Part shown: piece after piece, positions 24,448-34,149 of the stretch | Layout: the number at the start of each line of letters is the position of its first letter | Position numbering within the stretch: the first letter of the stretch is position 1 | The notes under the pieces: generated by a model | Database searches by the model: none | The model's input: the letters and a program-made list of their open reading frames with translations, nothing else | Told to the model about the DNA's origin: nothing | Source: Larix kaempferi | Lineage: Eukaryota > Streptophyta > Pinopsida > Pinales > Pinaceae | Direction of reading: 5' to 3' | Assembly: GCA_027924585.1 (NCBI GenBank) | Contig: BSBM01000596.1 | Location: 10,311,501-10,375,500 of the forward strand | Length of the DNA stretch: 64,000 nt | Translations under genes and position numbers: made by a program

Positions 24448-25240
24448 CACCACAATGATCAATTCAATATAGTTTGTTTTTGTTGCTCCTCAATTACAAG
24501 CTTTCAAACCTTTAGTGCTTTCTAGAACTATAGATCCTTCAAGGTGCTACAATCTTCCTTCTCAAATGTTCATCTTTCCCATCAAAACAATCATGAATGA
24601 GAAAATTTACCTTTGGTGCTCTTCAATAATAAGCAAATGAAAGTTAAATCATAAATTGTTTGGGCTCTTTGATTCTCTTGTACAATTGTGTATATCCACT
24701 ATCACCATGAAATGGTCTTGAAGCTTGATATCTTATCTTGTGTGCTCCTCAAATATAGGCAAAATGAATCTTTCAAATACCTTGTCTTTGGTGTTATTCA
24801 ATTGGAGATTCTTCAAGCTTACTGATTATCTTCTTCAAATATGGCCATATAACCCAACACCACACTAAGCAACCATGAAATATGTCCTCAATGCTGCACC
24901 TGCATAACAAAAATAATGATGGAGATGGTGTAAATGGTGAGTATTTCCAATGGCGGGCTCGTGCTGTTCGAAAAAATCGTGGGATTTGTTGTTTTGGTTT
25001 GGACAGTTGAAAGTTGCTCTCGGACAGGGACAGTCCATTGTTTATAGATTTACAAAATGCGTACAGGTTATATAAAGCTAAAACGCATACGTGTTATATA
25101 AAGATAAAACGCATACGCGATATTGTTAAGCACAATAAATAGGTTAGGTGCACGACTAGGGCAACGAATAAAATCAGAAGAAAACAAATGTTTTGTATGG
25201 TTACATATAAAACAAATTTTTTTAGTGTGGGACAAATGTT
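24448..25240. other. 5' region of the transposase-like gene
   Basis: There are several degenerate units on the theme GTGCTCCTCAATTA..AGC (about 24,484, 24,617, 24,750 and 24,790). From 25,050 to 25,130 come copies of the transposon's subterminal motif (AAACGCATACGTGTTATATA), about 600 bp upstream of the start codon. Their presence beside the transposase-like gene could matter for its promoter; that is inference. Confidence 0.45.
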
Positions 25241-25604
25241 TTGTATGGTTTAATACCCCCCTATCTCTCTCCCAATAATCCCTAGATAACCCCCTATATC
25301 TTTCTAAATATCTGTCCCTCATTCTCTCTGCATCCCTCCCTACATGTTTCTTTCATGTTTCTTTCTCTCCCTTACTCCAACCATGTACCTACCACCCAAC
25401 TCTCCATCTCTCCACTTTCTATTTATCTTCGTCATTATCCCTCCCTATAGCACTCTCTCCCTTCTTCTTCCTTAATCACTAAACCTCTATGCCTTTATCC
25501 CTCCCCACTACCCTCTCTCTCTTACCTTGTTTCTAGAGCCCCTCCCCCATAAAGGCCTTTAGATACTCTTCTAAACGTTAATCCCTAAGTGCATAAGTAC
25601 ACAA
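25241..25604 (+). repeat. CT-rich minisatellite, left of the microsatellite
   Basis: Pyrimidine-rich degenerate units, for example CTATGCCTTTATCCCTCCCC and ACCCTCTCTCTCTTACCTTG. The same phrases, with small changes, restart at 27,775 on the other side of the GAT tract, so one CT-rich block appears to have been split by growth of the microsatellite. Confidence 0.75.
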
Positions 25605-26544
25605 GATGATGATGAGGAGGAGGGTGATGACAGTGAAGATGATGTAAATGCAGATGAAGATGATAAAGATGATGATGGTGATGATGATGAAGATGTTGAA
25701 TATGATGATGAGGGTGATGAGTATGATGATGATGGTGATGAAGAAGATGATGATGATGGATATGTTGATGGGGAAGGGGGAGATGTCAATGATGATGAAG
25801 AGGAGGATATAATATGGTGATGATGGTGATGATGGTGATGTTGATGGTGATGATGATGGTGACGGTGATGGTGATGGAGATGTTGATGAAGATAGTGATG
25901 GTGATGGTGATGGTGATGGTGATGATGATGATGATGAATATGATGATGATGATGAAGAAGATGTTGATGATGATGATGGTGGTGGTGGTGGTGGTGATGA
26001 TGATGATGATGATGATGAAGAAGATGATGATGAAGGAGATGTTGATGAGGAACCTAGAGATGACAATGATGATGAAGATGTTGATGTTGATGAAGATGGT
26101 GATGATGATGAAACGTTGATGATGCTGATGATGATGGGGATGTTGATATGATGACGATGAAGATGATGATGATGGTGATGATGATGAAGATGTTGATGGT
26201 GATGAAGATGATGATGTTGAATAAGATGATGATGATGGAGATGTTGATGAGGAACCTAGAGATGGTGATGGAGATGATAATGATGATGATGAAGAAGATG
26301 ATGATGACGATGGATATGATGATGATGAGATGATGATGATGAGGATGATGATGATAATTTTGATGATGGTGATGATGATGATGATGGTGATGATGATGGA
26401 GATGTTGATGGAGATGTTGATGGTGATGGTGATGGTGATGAAGATGATAATGATGATGGTGATGAAGAAGAAGATGATGATGATGGAGATGATGATGATG
26501 ATGATAATGTTGATGGTGATGAAGAAGATGACGATGACGATGGA

Positions 26545-26576
<32 letters not shown>

Positions 26577-26770
26577 GATGATGATGATGATGATAGTGAT
26601 GATGATGATGATGATGGTGATGATGATGGATATGTTGATGTTGATGGTGGTGGTGATGGTGACGGTGATGAAGATGATAATGATGATGATGATGATGAAG
26701 ATGATGATAATGATGATGATGATGATGATGATGGAGATGTTGATGATGATAGTGATGGTGATGGTGATGG

Positions 26771-26801
<31 letters not shown>

Positions 26802-27342
26802 GATGTTGATGATGTTGATGCTGATGCTGATGATGGTGATGAAGATGATGATGGTGATGATGAAGAAGATGATGGTGGAATGATGGAGATGTTGATCTGA
26901 TGAGGAAGATGATGATGATGATGGTGATGATGATGAAGATGTTGATGAAGATGATGATGGTGATGAAGATGATGATGATGAAGAAGATGATGATGATGGA
27001 GATGTTGATGTTGACAGGGAACCTAGAGATGACAATGATGATGAAGATGGTGATGGTGATGGTGATGACGAATAAGATTTTGATGATGATGGTGATGGTG
27101 ATGATGATGAAGATGTCGATGATGATGGTGATGGTGATGTTCAGATGATGATGATGATGATGTTCAGAAGATGATGATGATGATGATGGAGATGTTGATT
27201 TGATGAGGAAGATGATGATGATGATTATGGTGATGATGATGAAGATGTAGATGTTGATGGTGATGGTGATGTTCAGATGATGATGATGATGATGTTCAGA
27301 AGATGATGATGATGATGATGGAGATATTGATTTGATGAGGAA

Positions 27343-27389
<47 letters not shown>

Positions 27390-27496
27390 AGATGTTGTTG
27401 ATGATGATGATAGTGATGAAGATGATGATGATGAAGAAGATGATGATGATGGAGATGTTGATGGAGAACCTAGAGATGAAAATGATGATGAAGATG

Positions 27497-27539
<43 letters not shown>

Positions 27540-27690
27540 AGATGTTGATGATGACAGTGATGGTGATGAAGATGATGATGATGATGATGAAGATGATGAT
27601 GATGATGATGAGGATGAAGATGATGATGATGGTGATGATGATGAAGATGGTGATGATGATGGTGATGGTGATGAAGATGATGACAAGGAG
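25605..27690 (+). repeat. Giant GAT/ATC microsatellite, about 2.1 kb, with higher-order units
   Basis: Nearly all codon-sized steps are GAT, with GGT, GAA, GTT and GAG variants. Longer units recur: GAGGAACCTAGAGATGACAA or its variants near 26,045, 26,248, 27,017 and 27,463, often after GGAGATGTTGAT, and a block containing GATGTTCAGATGATGATG appears twice near 27,137 and 27,270. Long frames of Met, Ser, His or Ile-rich translation (up to 656 codons on the minus strand) are by-products of a stop-free trinucleotide repeat. Confidence 0.95.
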
Positions 27691-28800
27691 GGTATCCACC
27701 TTATGTATATATTCACAATTATCCAAGTCCCTATAGAAATCTCTCCCTTCGTTCACCCTTAATTACTAGTTCCCTATGTGCCTTTATCCCTCCCCCCTAC
27801 CCTCTCTATCTCACCTTGTATCCCTCCCTCCCTATCTCTTTCTCTAGATCTATCCATGGATATGTCCCTCACTCCCTTTACCTCCCTCCCTCTATGTCGC
27901 TTTCTCTCCCTTATAGGTCATCTTCGTCCCTGCCGCCCCACTGATTCCTCCTTCCCTATCACACACACACACACACAACGTCCCACTTTCTTTGTCTCTC
28001 ACACCTACCTCTAGTCTCTCTCTCCCCAACCATCAATTTTCTCTTGAACACACACACACACACACATTATGTCCCTTTCCATTCTCAAACCCATTTCCCC
28101 TCCATCCATATCTATCTCCACCTTTCTCCCTCCATCCCTCACCCTACCTTCTCTCCCTCCCTTTCTCATTGCCTCTATCTCTCTCACCTTCTATCCCTCC
28201 CTCATGTTTTCTTTCCCTCAACCTATCCCAATATATCCATGACTCCCTCTCTCTCTCACACTTTATGTCCCATCCCTCTCATCTCTCTCTCTCTCTCTCT
28301 TGCCACCACTCCCTACATGTGTCCCACCAACACTTTCTGTCCCTCCCTTCCTATCTCTTTATTTCATTCTATCCCCATCTATCTCTCACTCCCTCTAAAT
28401 CCATTCCTCCCCATTGTCCCTCTCCCTCTCTCTCTCTCTATGTCTCTCCCCCCCTTGTATTCTTTATTTCTCTCTCACATCCCCCTTGCCTCCATCCATT
28501 CCCCCTTGTCACTAAAGTCTCACTTTTAACTTCTAACCCTATACCTCTTCAGAACTTCTTCTACTCCTAATAGTGCTCTCAAGCTCCACTTCCCTTCACC
28601 CCCTGTAGCCCATCATGTTATCATTCCCTTCATCTCTCCCCACTCAAGCTTCCAACATCCTTCTAAGCCCTTGACCCTTTCCCACCCCTATTAAATATTA
28701 ACCATAGATTCCCTTGACCCTTCCCTACCCCTTCCCAAATATTAACCAAAAATTCCCTTGAGTCTTCCACACCTCCTCTCTCTCAAGTATTAAACATATA
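27691..28800 (+). repeat. CT-rich minisatellite, right of the microsatellite
   Basis: About 1.1 kb of pyrimidine-rich sequence (CCCTCCCTCTCTCTC themes) includes two (CA)n tracts at about 27,961-27,978 and 28,049-28,068. It continues the block at 25,241-25,604. Two frames of 160-190 codons rich in Ser, Pro, Leu and His arise because the strand lacks A/G-rich stop codons; I do not call them genes. Confidence 0.85.
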
Positions 28801-28814
28801 TTTTATGATTTACA

Positions 28815-28975
28815 TAACGTGAGCGCGTTTTGTCACTACATAATGCATACGTGTTATGTAGTTATATAACGCATGTGGGTTATGTAGTTATATAACACAT
28901 GCGCGTTATGTAATTCTAAAAGCGCAGCAATATTTTTGAATTTAAACAGAACACGTACGTGTTTTGTACAACCTA
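28815..28975 (+). repeat. Subterminal repeats, right side
   Basis: Four or more copies of CATACGTGTTATGTAGTTAT alternate with its near-complement ATAACGCATG, for example ATAACGCATGTGGGTTATGT and ATAACACATGCGCGTTATGT. They match the left subterminal cluster at 11,950-12,120. From 28,976 to 29,345 nothing else is recognised. Confidence 0.7.
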
Positions 28976-29350
28976 AACCAAGCCGACTCACTTACTCACA
29001 TGTCGACAATAATCCTATGTGTATGCTTTGGAGTTTGCTTTGGTAATTCCAAACCTGTGCTATGTTAATGATAAACCAAAGCTAATTGGGTATTTCTTCC
29101 AATTTCTGGAGAAGCCTGTGCTTAGCCACTCGTTACAGTATGCTGCACACAATCATTTTTTACGAAATCTTAAACACAAATAGTATTTTTTCTGTATATT
29201 CCAAATATGTAACTTTTATTTAAATTTTTTTTTTTCCTACTTTCTTTCAATTTCTTTTGTGTCCTACCTCCTTAACTCATGAAACACACTGTTAGTGTTT
29301 CTTCCATAAAATTTTCAATTCTTGGTCATTTCAAAAAAAATTTGTATGGT

Positions 29351-29788
29351 TGTGAAGAACCTGCAATATTAAATTAATGAAAACACACGAGATAACAGAA
29401 ATAACAGAACTCAGAATCACTTTTATATTGATTGCAGGCCACTTCGAGGGGGAAACCTCCTTTGAGCAAGCTCAATACAAATAACTTCATGGTGCCTTCA
29501 TAGGCCTCAACACACACTTATATACTAAGTCTAGGTGCCAATACTATGGGTTAAAACCATGGGCCAATACAAACTATGGATCAACAATGCTATGGGCGAC
29601 TTACAAAGCATATGCGCCAATACAAACTATGGATCAACAATGCTATGGGCGACTTACAAAGCATATGCGCCAAACAACAATAACACAACTATGGATTAAC
29701 AAATACTATGGGATGAATTACAAAGCATATGCATCGAACAACAATATACTAAAAAAGTAAATAGAATGGTTGACATGGGTTCTTAACG
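29351..29788 (-). mobile_element. Solo LTR of a Ty3/gypsy element, 5-bp target duplication ATGGT
   Basis: The sequence aligns with the LTR at 62,316-62,700, sharing for example GGCCACTTCGAGGGGG, CCTCCTTTGAGCAAGCTCAA and CTCAACACACACTTATATAC. It begins TGTGAAGAACC and ends TTCTTAACG, where the expected terminal A has changed. ATGGT flanks it exactly at 29,346-29,350 and 29,789-29,793. No internal retroelement sequence is attached, so the body was lost by recombination between LTRs. Orientation is taken from the gypsy element at the window's end. A 53-bp internal tandem duplication (about 29,562-29,667, with GCCAATACAAACTATGGATC) is absent from the other copy. Confidence 0.9.
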
Positions 29789-30269
29789 ATGGTACATAAG
29801 AGGACACTAACCTCCACGTTCTATGAAAAACCCATTTCAAGATTTTTTCATTAAGACCTTCAAAGGCTACACCCACAAAAGAGGTACTATTTTCGATGTT
29901 TGATCACTTAGAAAATTATAAAAAAATTATAAAATTACAAATTAAATTTTTGAAAAATAATGGCGCACAAGTGCTATATGTTCTCTACATGCATGCCCAT
30001 TTTCGTAGCTTGATCGCATCATTTAGGCCCTTAAAGGCTGCACCCACAAAAACATGTACCTTATCATTTGCCTGGAAAATAAAACGTGTCTGTTAGGAAA
30101 AATGAAACTTGGCATAGCTATGCAAATTTTCAATACATAAAAGTTATATATTCGGAAACGTGATTCAATTTCCTACATTTCATCTTTTTTACTCAATGCA
30201 AGATATTTTGCGTAAGTATCTCAAAAAATCCAAGTAAGTTGAGGGATGCCTGATTTTTCAATTTTCTAT

Positions 30270-30313
30270 TGCATCTAAGACGCCAAAAGTGACCCTCATT
30301 AGGTTGCACTGAC
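30270..30313 (-). repeat. Right terminal inverted repeat of the 18.4-kb transposon
   Basis: Read inward on the minus strand: GTCAGTGCAACCTAATGAGG, then GTCACTTTTGGCGTC and TTAGATGCAA. It pairs with 11,888-11,926. Between the solo LTR and this end (29,794-30,269), two imperfect direct repeats of AAGGCTACACCCACAAAA type occur; no gene is seen. Confidence 0.75.
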
Positions 30314-30320
30314 CCCACTG

Positions 30321-33300
30321 CATGTGCAATATATGGTCTTGTGCACCCCATGGTATACATCAAGCTTCCAACTACTTATTGATAGGGAGTCTTGGACATG
30401 TAATCTGTCTCTTCCTGTGTCTTGGGACACATTTCCTTACTTAGACTGAAATGGCTGGCCAAACGTGTACTAACTGGTTTTGCATTCTACATTCTGAACC
30501 TCTCCAACACCTTTTGTATGTACTCACTCTGAGACAATGTCAATTTGAGATTTTTCCTGTCTCTTGTTATTCTCATACCAAGGAGTTGCTTTGCAGCACC
30601 CAAATCCTTCATTGCAAATGAATTAGCTAACTTCCTTTTGAGCACATTTATATCCTGCATGTTAGACCCTGCAACAAGCATGTCATCCACATACAATAAC
30701 AAGATAATATAGCTTCCATTATCTAGCCTCTTGAAATAAACACAGTGGTTAGAATTACATCTACTATAACCTTGTTCTATCATAAACCTGTCAACGTTTA
30801 AGTACCACTGCCTTAGAGCTTGCTTCAAGCCATACAAGCTCTTTTTCAACCTGCACACCAAATTCTCCTTCCCTTTGACCTCATACCCTTGTGGCTGCTG
30901 CATATATATCTCTTGCTCCAAATCACCATGGAGAAAGGATGTTTTTACATCTAACTATTCAAGATTCAAATCTTCTACCACCACTAAACTTAAAATAGTC
31001 CTAATTGAAGTCATCTTAACAATAGGAGAAAATATTTCATCAAAATCTATACCTTTCTTCTGTGAAAACCCCTTTACAACAAGTTTGGCCATGTACTGCT
31101 TCCTACTTCCTTCTTCTTCCTTCAACTTGTAAATCCATTTGTTCTGCAATGCTCTTTTACCAGCAGGCAAGTGAACCAGATCACAAGTCTGGTTTCCTAC
31201 CAATGAGTCCATCTCCTCATTCATGCCTTGCTCCCACTTCTTTTTAGTTTCCACCTGCATTGCTTCTTCATAACATTCTAGTTCACCAGCATCAGTCATT
31301 AACAAATAATACATTGAAGGAGAGTATCGTTCAAGGAGTCTACTTAACCTAGTAGATCTTCTTGCAGTTGTAGGAGTTTCGGGTACTTGCTATTGTTTTT
31401 GATTTTTTGGCACCTTTGGAACTTCATTTTATTGAATTTCATCAAGTACTGTGTACTTTGTGTTTTCCTTTTCCCATTTCTTTCCATACAATTGATATTT
31501 ATACATAACCTTTTCATTGAATATGACATCTCTACTTCTAATGATTTTGTGATTTTCATAATCCCATAAGCGATAACCAAAATCATCAACCCCATACTCA
31601 ATAAAGGTACATTTCTTGGATTTAGCTTCAAGCTTTGTTCTATTTTCTTTATCAATATGGACAAATGCTTCACAACCAAACATTCTCAGAAATGAGTAGT
31701 TTTCCTTTTTATCCGTCCATGCCTCGTCTGGAATACCACCATCCAAAGCACTTGAAGGCCCTCTGTTTATTAAATAAACAACAGTATTTACAACATCTGC
31801 CCAAAACTATAAGGGCAACCCTGCATGCAATCTCATACACCTTGCACGCTCCATGATAGTTCTATTCATCCTTTCTGACACACCATTTTCTTGTGGTGTT
31901 ACTGGGACTATCTTCTCTCTACAAATCTCATGGTATGAACAGTAACTATCAAACTCCTTGCCACAATACTCAACTCCATTATCAGATCTGAGACACTTCA
32001 ACCTTTTTCCAGTCTCATTCTCAACCAAAGCTTTCCACTTCTTAAAAGTAGCAAACACATCAGATTTTTGTCTAATGCAATAAACCCAAGTTTTCCTAGT
32101 TGCATCATCAATAAATGTAGCATAATAATGAGAGCCACCAAGATATTGTACCTGAGCTGGTCCCCATACATCTGTATGAACAAGCTCTAACTTTCCATTC
32201 TTCTTCTATTTCCCAACCCTGAGAAATCTGACTCTCTTTTGTTTTCCATAAACACAATTTTCAAAGAATTCCAAACTTACCTGCTTCAAATTTGGCAACA
32301 ACTTCCTTGAGTGGAGAATCTGAATCTCCTTCTCACTCATGTGGCCAATCCTATGATGCCACAATGTTGTATCTACTCCCATGGAAGCTAAAGAGATGGA
32401 ATGGTCAGTATTATTAGGAAATAAATATATCATACCTACCCTGTCTCCTTTTGCTATCACCATTGATCATTTAGTGATCTTCCACCACTTTTCTACAAAT
32501 GTAGATAGACAGCCACCATCTCCTAACTGCCCTGTTGAGATCAGATTTATTTTCATAGCAGGAATATGCCTTAAATCTTTCAACAACCAATCAGTTCCAT
32601 TCTTAACTTTTATCGATAGCTTACCCATTCCAACAATTTTACATGGCCCATCATCACCCAATAAAACATGTCCAAAATCGCCTGGAACATAATCATGAAA
32701 ATATTTCCTATGGGGTGTAGCATGACATGAAGCCCCTGACTCTACTACCCAAGAATCACTAGTATTATCTAATGCAAGAATCAAAACATCTTGTAACACA
32801 TCACCTGCCACATTTGCTTCCTGGGTAGTTTCCTTCTGTTCATCTCCTTTCTTCTTTAGAGATTTGCAGTCTTTCTTCAGATGTCCTTTCTTTCCACAGT
32901 TCCAGCACTCTATCTTTCCTAGTTTGGACTTGGATATGCCCGTTTTAGACTTGCCATGATTACCTTGGTTCTTTCCTCTCTCTTTTTGTCTTCCCATGCT
33001 CTTGATGGTCAACGCATTACCTAATGTCTCACCTGTGCTTTTTCTTCGCATTTCCTTGCTAAGAATAACACCAATAACATCATCAAACTTCAAGGTGTTT
33101 GAACCAGAGACAAAGTTATTTACAGCCATGACCAAGCTATTCCAGCTTTCTGGCAATGAACACAAGATTAGAAGAGCCCTAACCTAATCATTGAAGTTCA
33201 CACTTATAGAACTTAGTTGATTTGTAACCGTATTAAAATCATTTAAATGATCAGTAACAGATCCACCTTTAGACATCTTCATATTAAATAAACACTTCAT

Positions 33301-33608
33301 TAGAAATACCTTGTTGGAGGTCGAGGGTTTTTCATACAACTTACCCAATGTGATCATCAACCCCTCCGTTGTCATTTCTTTTGAGATATTGAAATCCACC
33401 GATGAAGCAAAGCTCAACCGTATTGTTTCGAGATCCTTTCTATCAAGAACCTCCCATTCTTCGTCTTTCATAGCCGCCGGTATTTTGCTTTTCCTCCCAA
33501 TGGTAGGAATAGATCTTTCCAGTACAGATAGTCCTCCATTTACATCTTCCATAACTGGTAGTTTTGGCCATTAAAATTCTCAACCTTAAACTTTCCTTTC
33601 TCTGCCAT
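30321..33608 (-). pseudogene. copia gag-pol, 5' part (gag, protease, integrase, reverse transcriptase)
   Basis: The reading frame starts at ATG 33,608 (MAEKGKFKVENFNGQNYQLW). Gag ends with a CCHC zinc knuckle (CWNCGKKGHLKKDC, about 32,900). Protease has VVESGASCHATPHRKYF, where the catalytic DSGAS Asp reads Glu. Integrase has the HHCC start (LWHHRIGHMSEKEIQ), LVHTDVWGP, LRSDNGVEY and QENGVSERMNRT, the D-D-E residues. Reverse transcriptase has WIYKLKEEEG, GFSQKKGIDFDEIFSPIVKM, the junction motif SLYGLKQALRQWY and the active-site YVDDM (about 30,690). It stops being copia at 30,320, where the transposon enters. In-frame stops interrupt each domain (for example the end of gag block one at 33,184, 32,464, 31,807, 31,430 and 30,955), and gag has a frameshift near 33,480. 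Confidence 0.95.
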
Positions 33609-33668
33609 TGCTCCCACTTGAACCAGAAACCTTAGTTTTCTGTGGGTTTAACTGCCAAATAGACCTTC

Positions 33669-33681
33669 GGCTCTAATACCA
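33669..33681 (-). promoter_or_regulatory. Primer binding site complementary to initiator tRNA-Met
   Basis: On the minus strand, two bases after the LTR end comes TGGTATTAGAGCC. It differs at one position from TGGTATCAGAGCC, the usual plant copia PBS that pairs with the 3' end of initiator methionine tRNA. It fixes the element's orientation and the LTR boundary. Confidence 0.9.
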
Positions 33682-33683
33682 AT

Positions 33684-34149
33684 TGTTAGCAAAACAGGAT
33701 CACAGAGCAATAACAATAAACAGAAATGCAAATATAATCACACATACACATTACAAGAGAGACATATAGATATATCGTGGTTCACCCAACTTGGGCTACG
33801 TCCACACTGAAGTTGCTAGTCCTTATTATTATACCATCCAACAAAGTGAAGGGACACAACCTACAGCACAGCCGCTACACTTCCTCTTCATTGTCTCACA
33901 GTTAGTCTTTCGATCTCAGAGATATATACAATGCATAAAACCTAATACATCAACCCTAGCCATATTACAATGTCTTTCTTTTATAAGGGAAATACAATGA
34001 GAAAATACCATGGGATACCCAAAATCATGGGCCTGAAAACTATTGGCGAACCCCCCTAGAGTCATGTCAGGATCATAACCAAACCTGGTGTATGAAGATA
34101 GCTGAATAATAATATCTCTAAATCTGGAGATCAGGCTCCACAACCAACA
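33684..34149 (-). repeat. 5' LTR of the copia element
   Basis: It begins TGTTAGCAAAACAGG and ends CACAACCAACA on the plus strand and aligns with 10,773-11,211. It is 27 bp longer because of a segment near 34,030-34,080 (GCGAACCCCCCTAGAGTCAT) that is missing or replaced in the other LTR. Confidence 0.93.

Larger units (their letters stand above)
11888..30313. mobile_element. 18.4-kb DNA transposon nested in copia pol, 7-bp target duplication
   Basis: CCCACTG stands at both junctions (11,881-11,887 and 30,314-30,320), and deleting one copy plus the insert restores the copia reading frame. Read inward, the ends are GGTGTGTGCAAGAAGATGAA and GTCAGTGCAACCTAATGAGG, both continuing into GGTCACTTT and AGATGCAA: an imperfect inverted repeat of about 40 bp. 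Related repeats near the ends (ATAACGCATACGTGTTATGT type) occur at 12,030-12,115, 25,050-25,130 and 28,815-28,920. Cargo is a transposase-like gene (minus), a second multi-exon gene (plus), satellites, a microsatellite and a solo LTR. No named superfamily can be assigned with confidence. Dada-like and hAT-like elements have duplications of similar length, but the protein does not look like hAT. Confidence 0.82.
10773..34149 (-). mobile_element. Ty1/copia LTR retrotransposon, split by an 18.4-kb insertion
   Basis: Reading right to left on the minus strand: 5' LTR (33,684-34,149), PBS, gag, protease, integrase and reverse transcriptase (33,608-30,321), interrupted by a DNA transposon, then RNase H (11,887-11,298), PPT and 3' LTR (10,773-11,211). 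The two halves of pol join in frame once the insertion is ignored, across the conserved copia RT/RNase H region (HAVG then VVSRYMNN). The domain order PR-IN-RT-RH is the Ty1/copia order. Many stops and at least one gag frameshift make it non-coding. The 439-bp and 466-bp LTRs differ clearly, including in length, so the insertion is old. Confidence 0.93.

Noticed and set aside
25786-27756. 656-codon open frame on the minus strand, plus similar Met- or Ser-rich frames
   Set aside because: They are translations of a GAT/ATC trinucleotide tract, which has no stops in most frames; no start context or domain is present.
27992-28570. 192-codon Ser/Pro/Leu-rich frame and an overlapping 161-codon frame
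   Set aside because: CT-rich low-complexity DNA avoids stop codons; two frames are open at once and neither resembles a protein.
11883-30320. CACTA (En/Spm) assignment from the CACTG at the left junction
   Set aside because: The right junction also reads CACTG on the same strand, so CACTG belongs to the direct target duplication, not to an inverted terminus.
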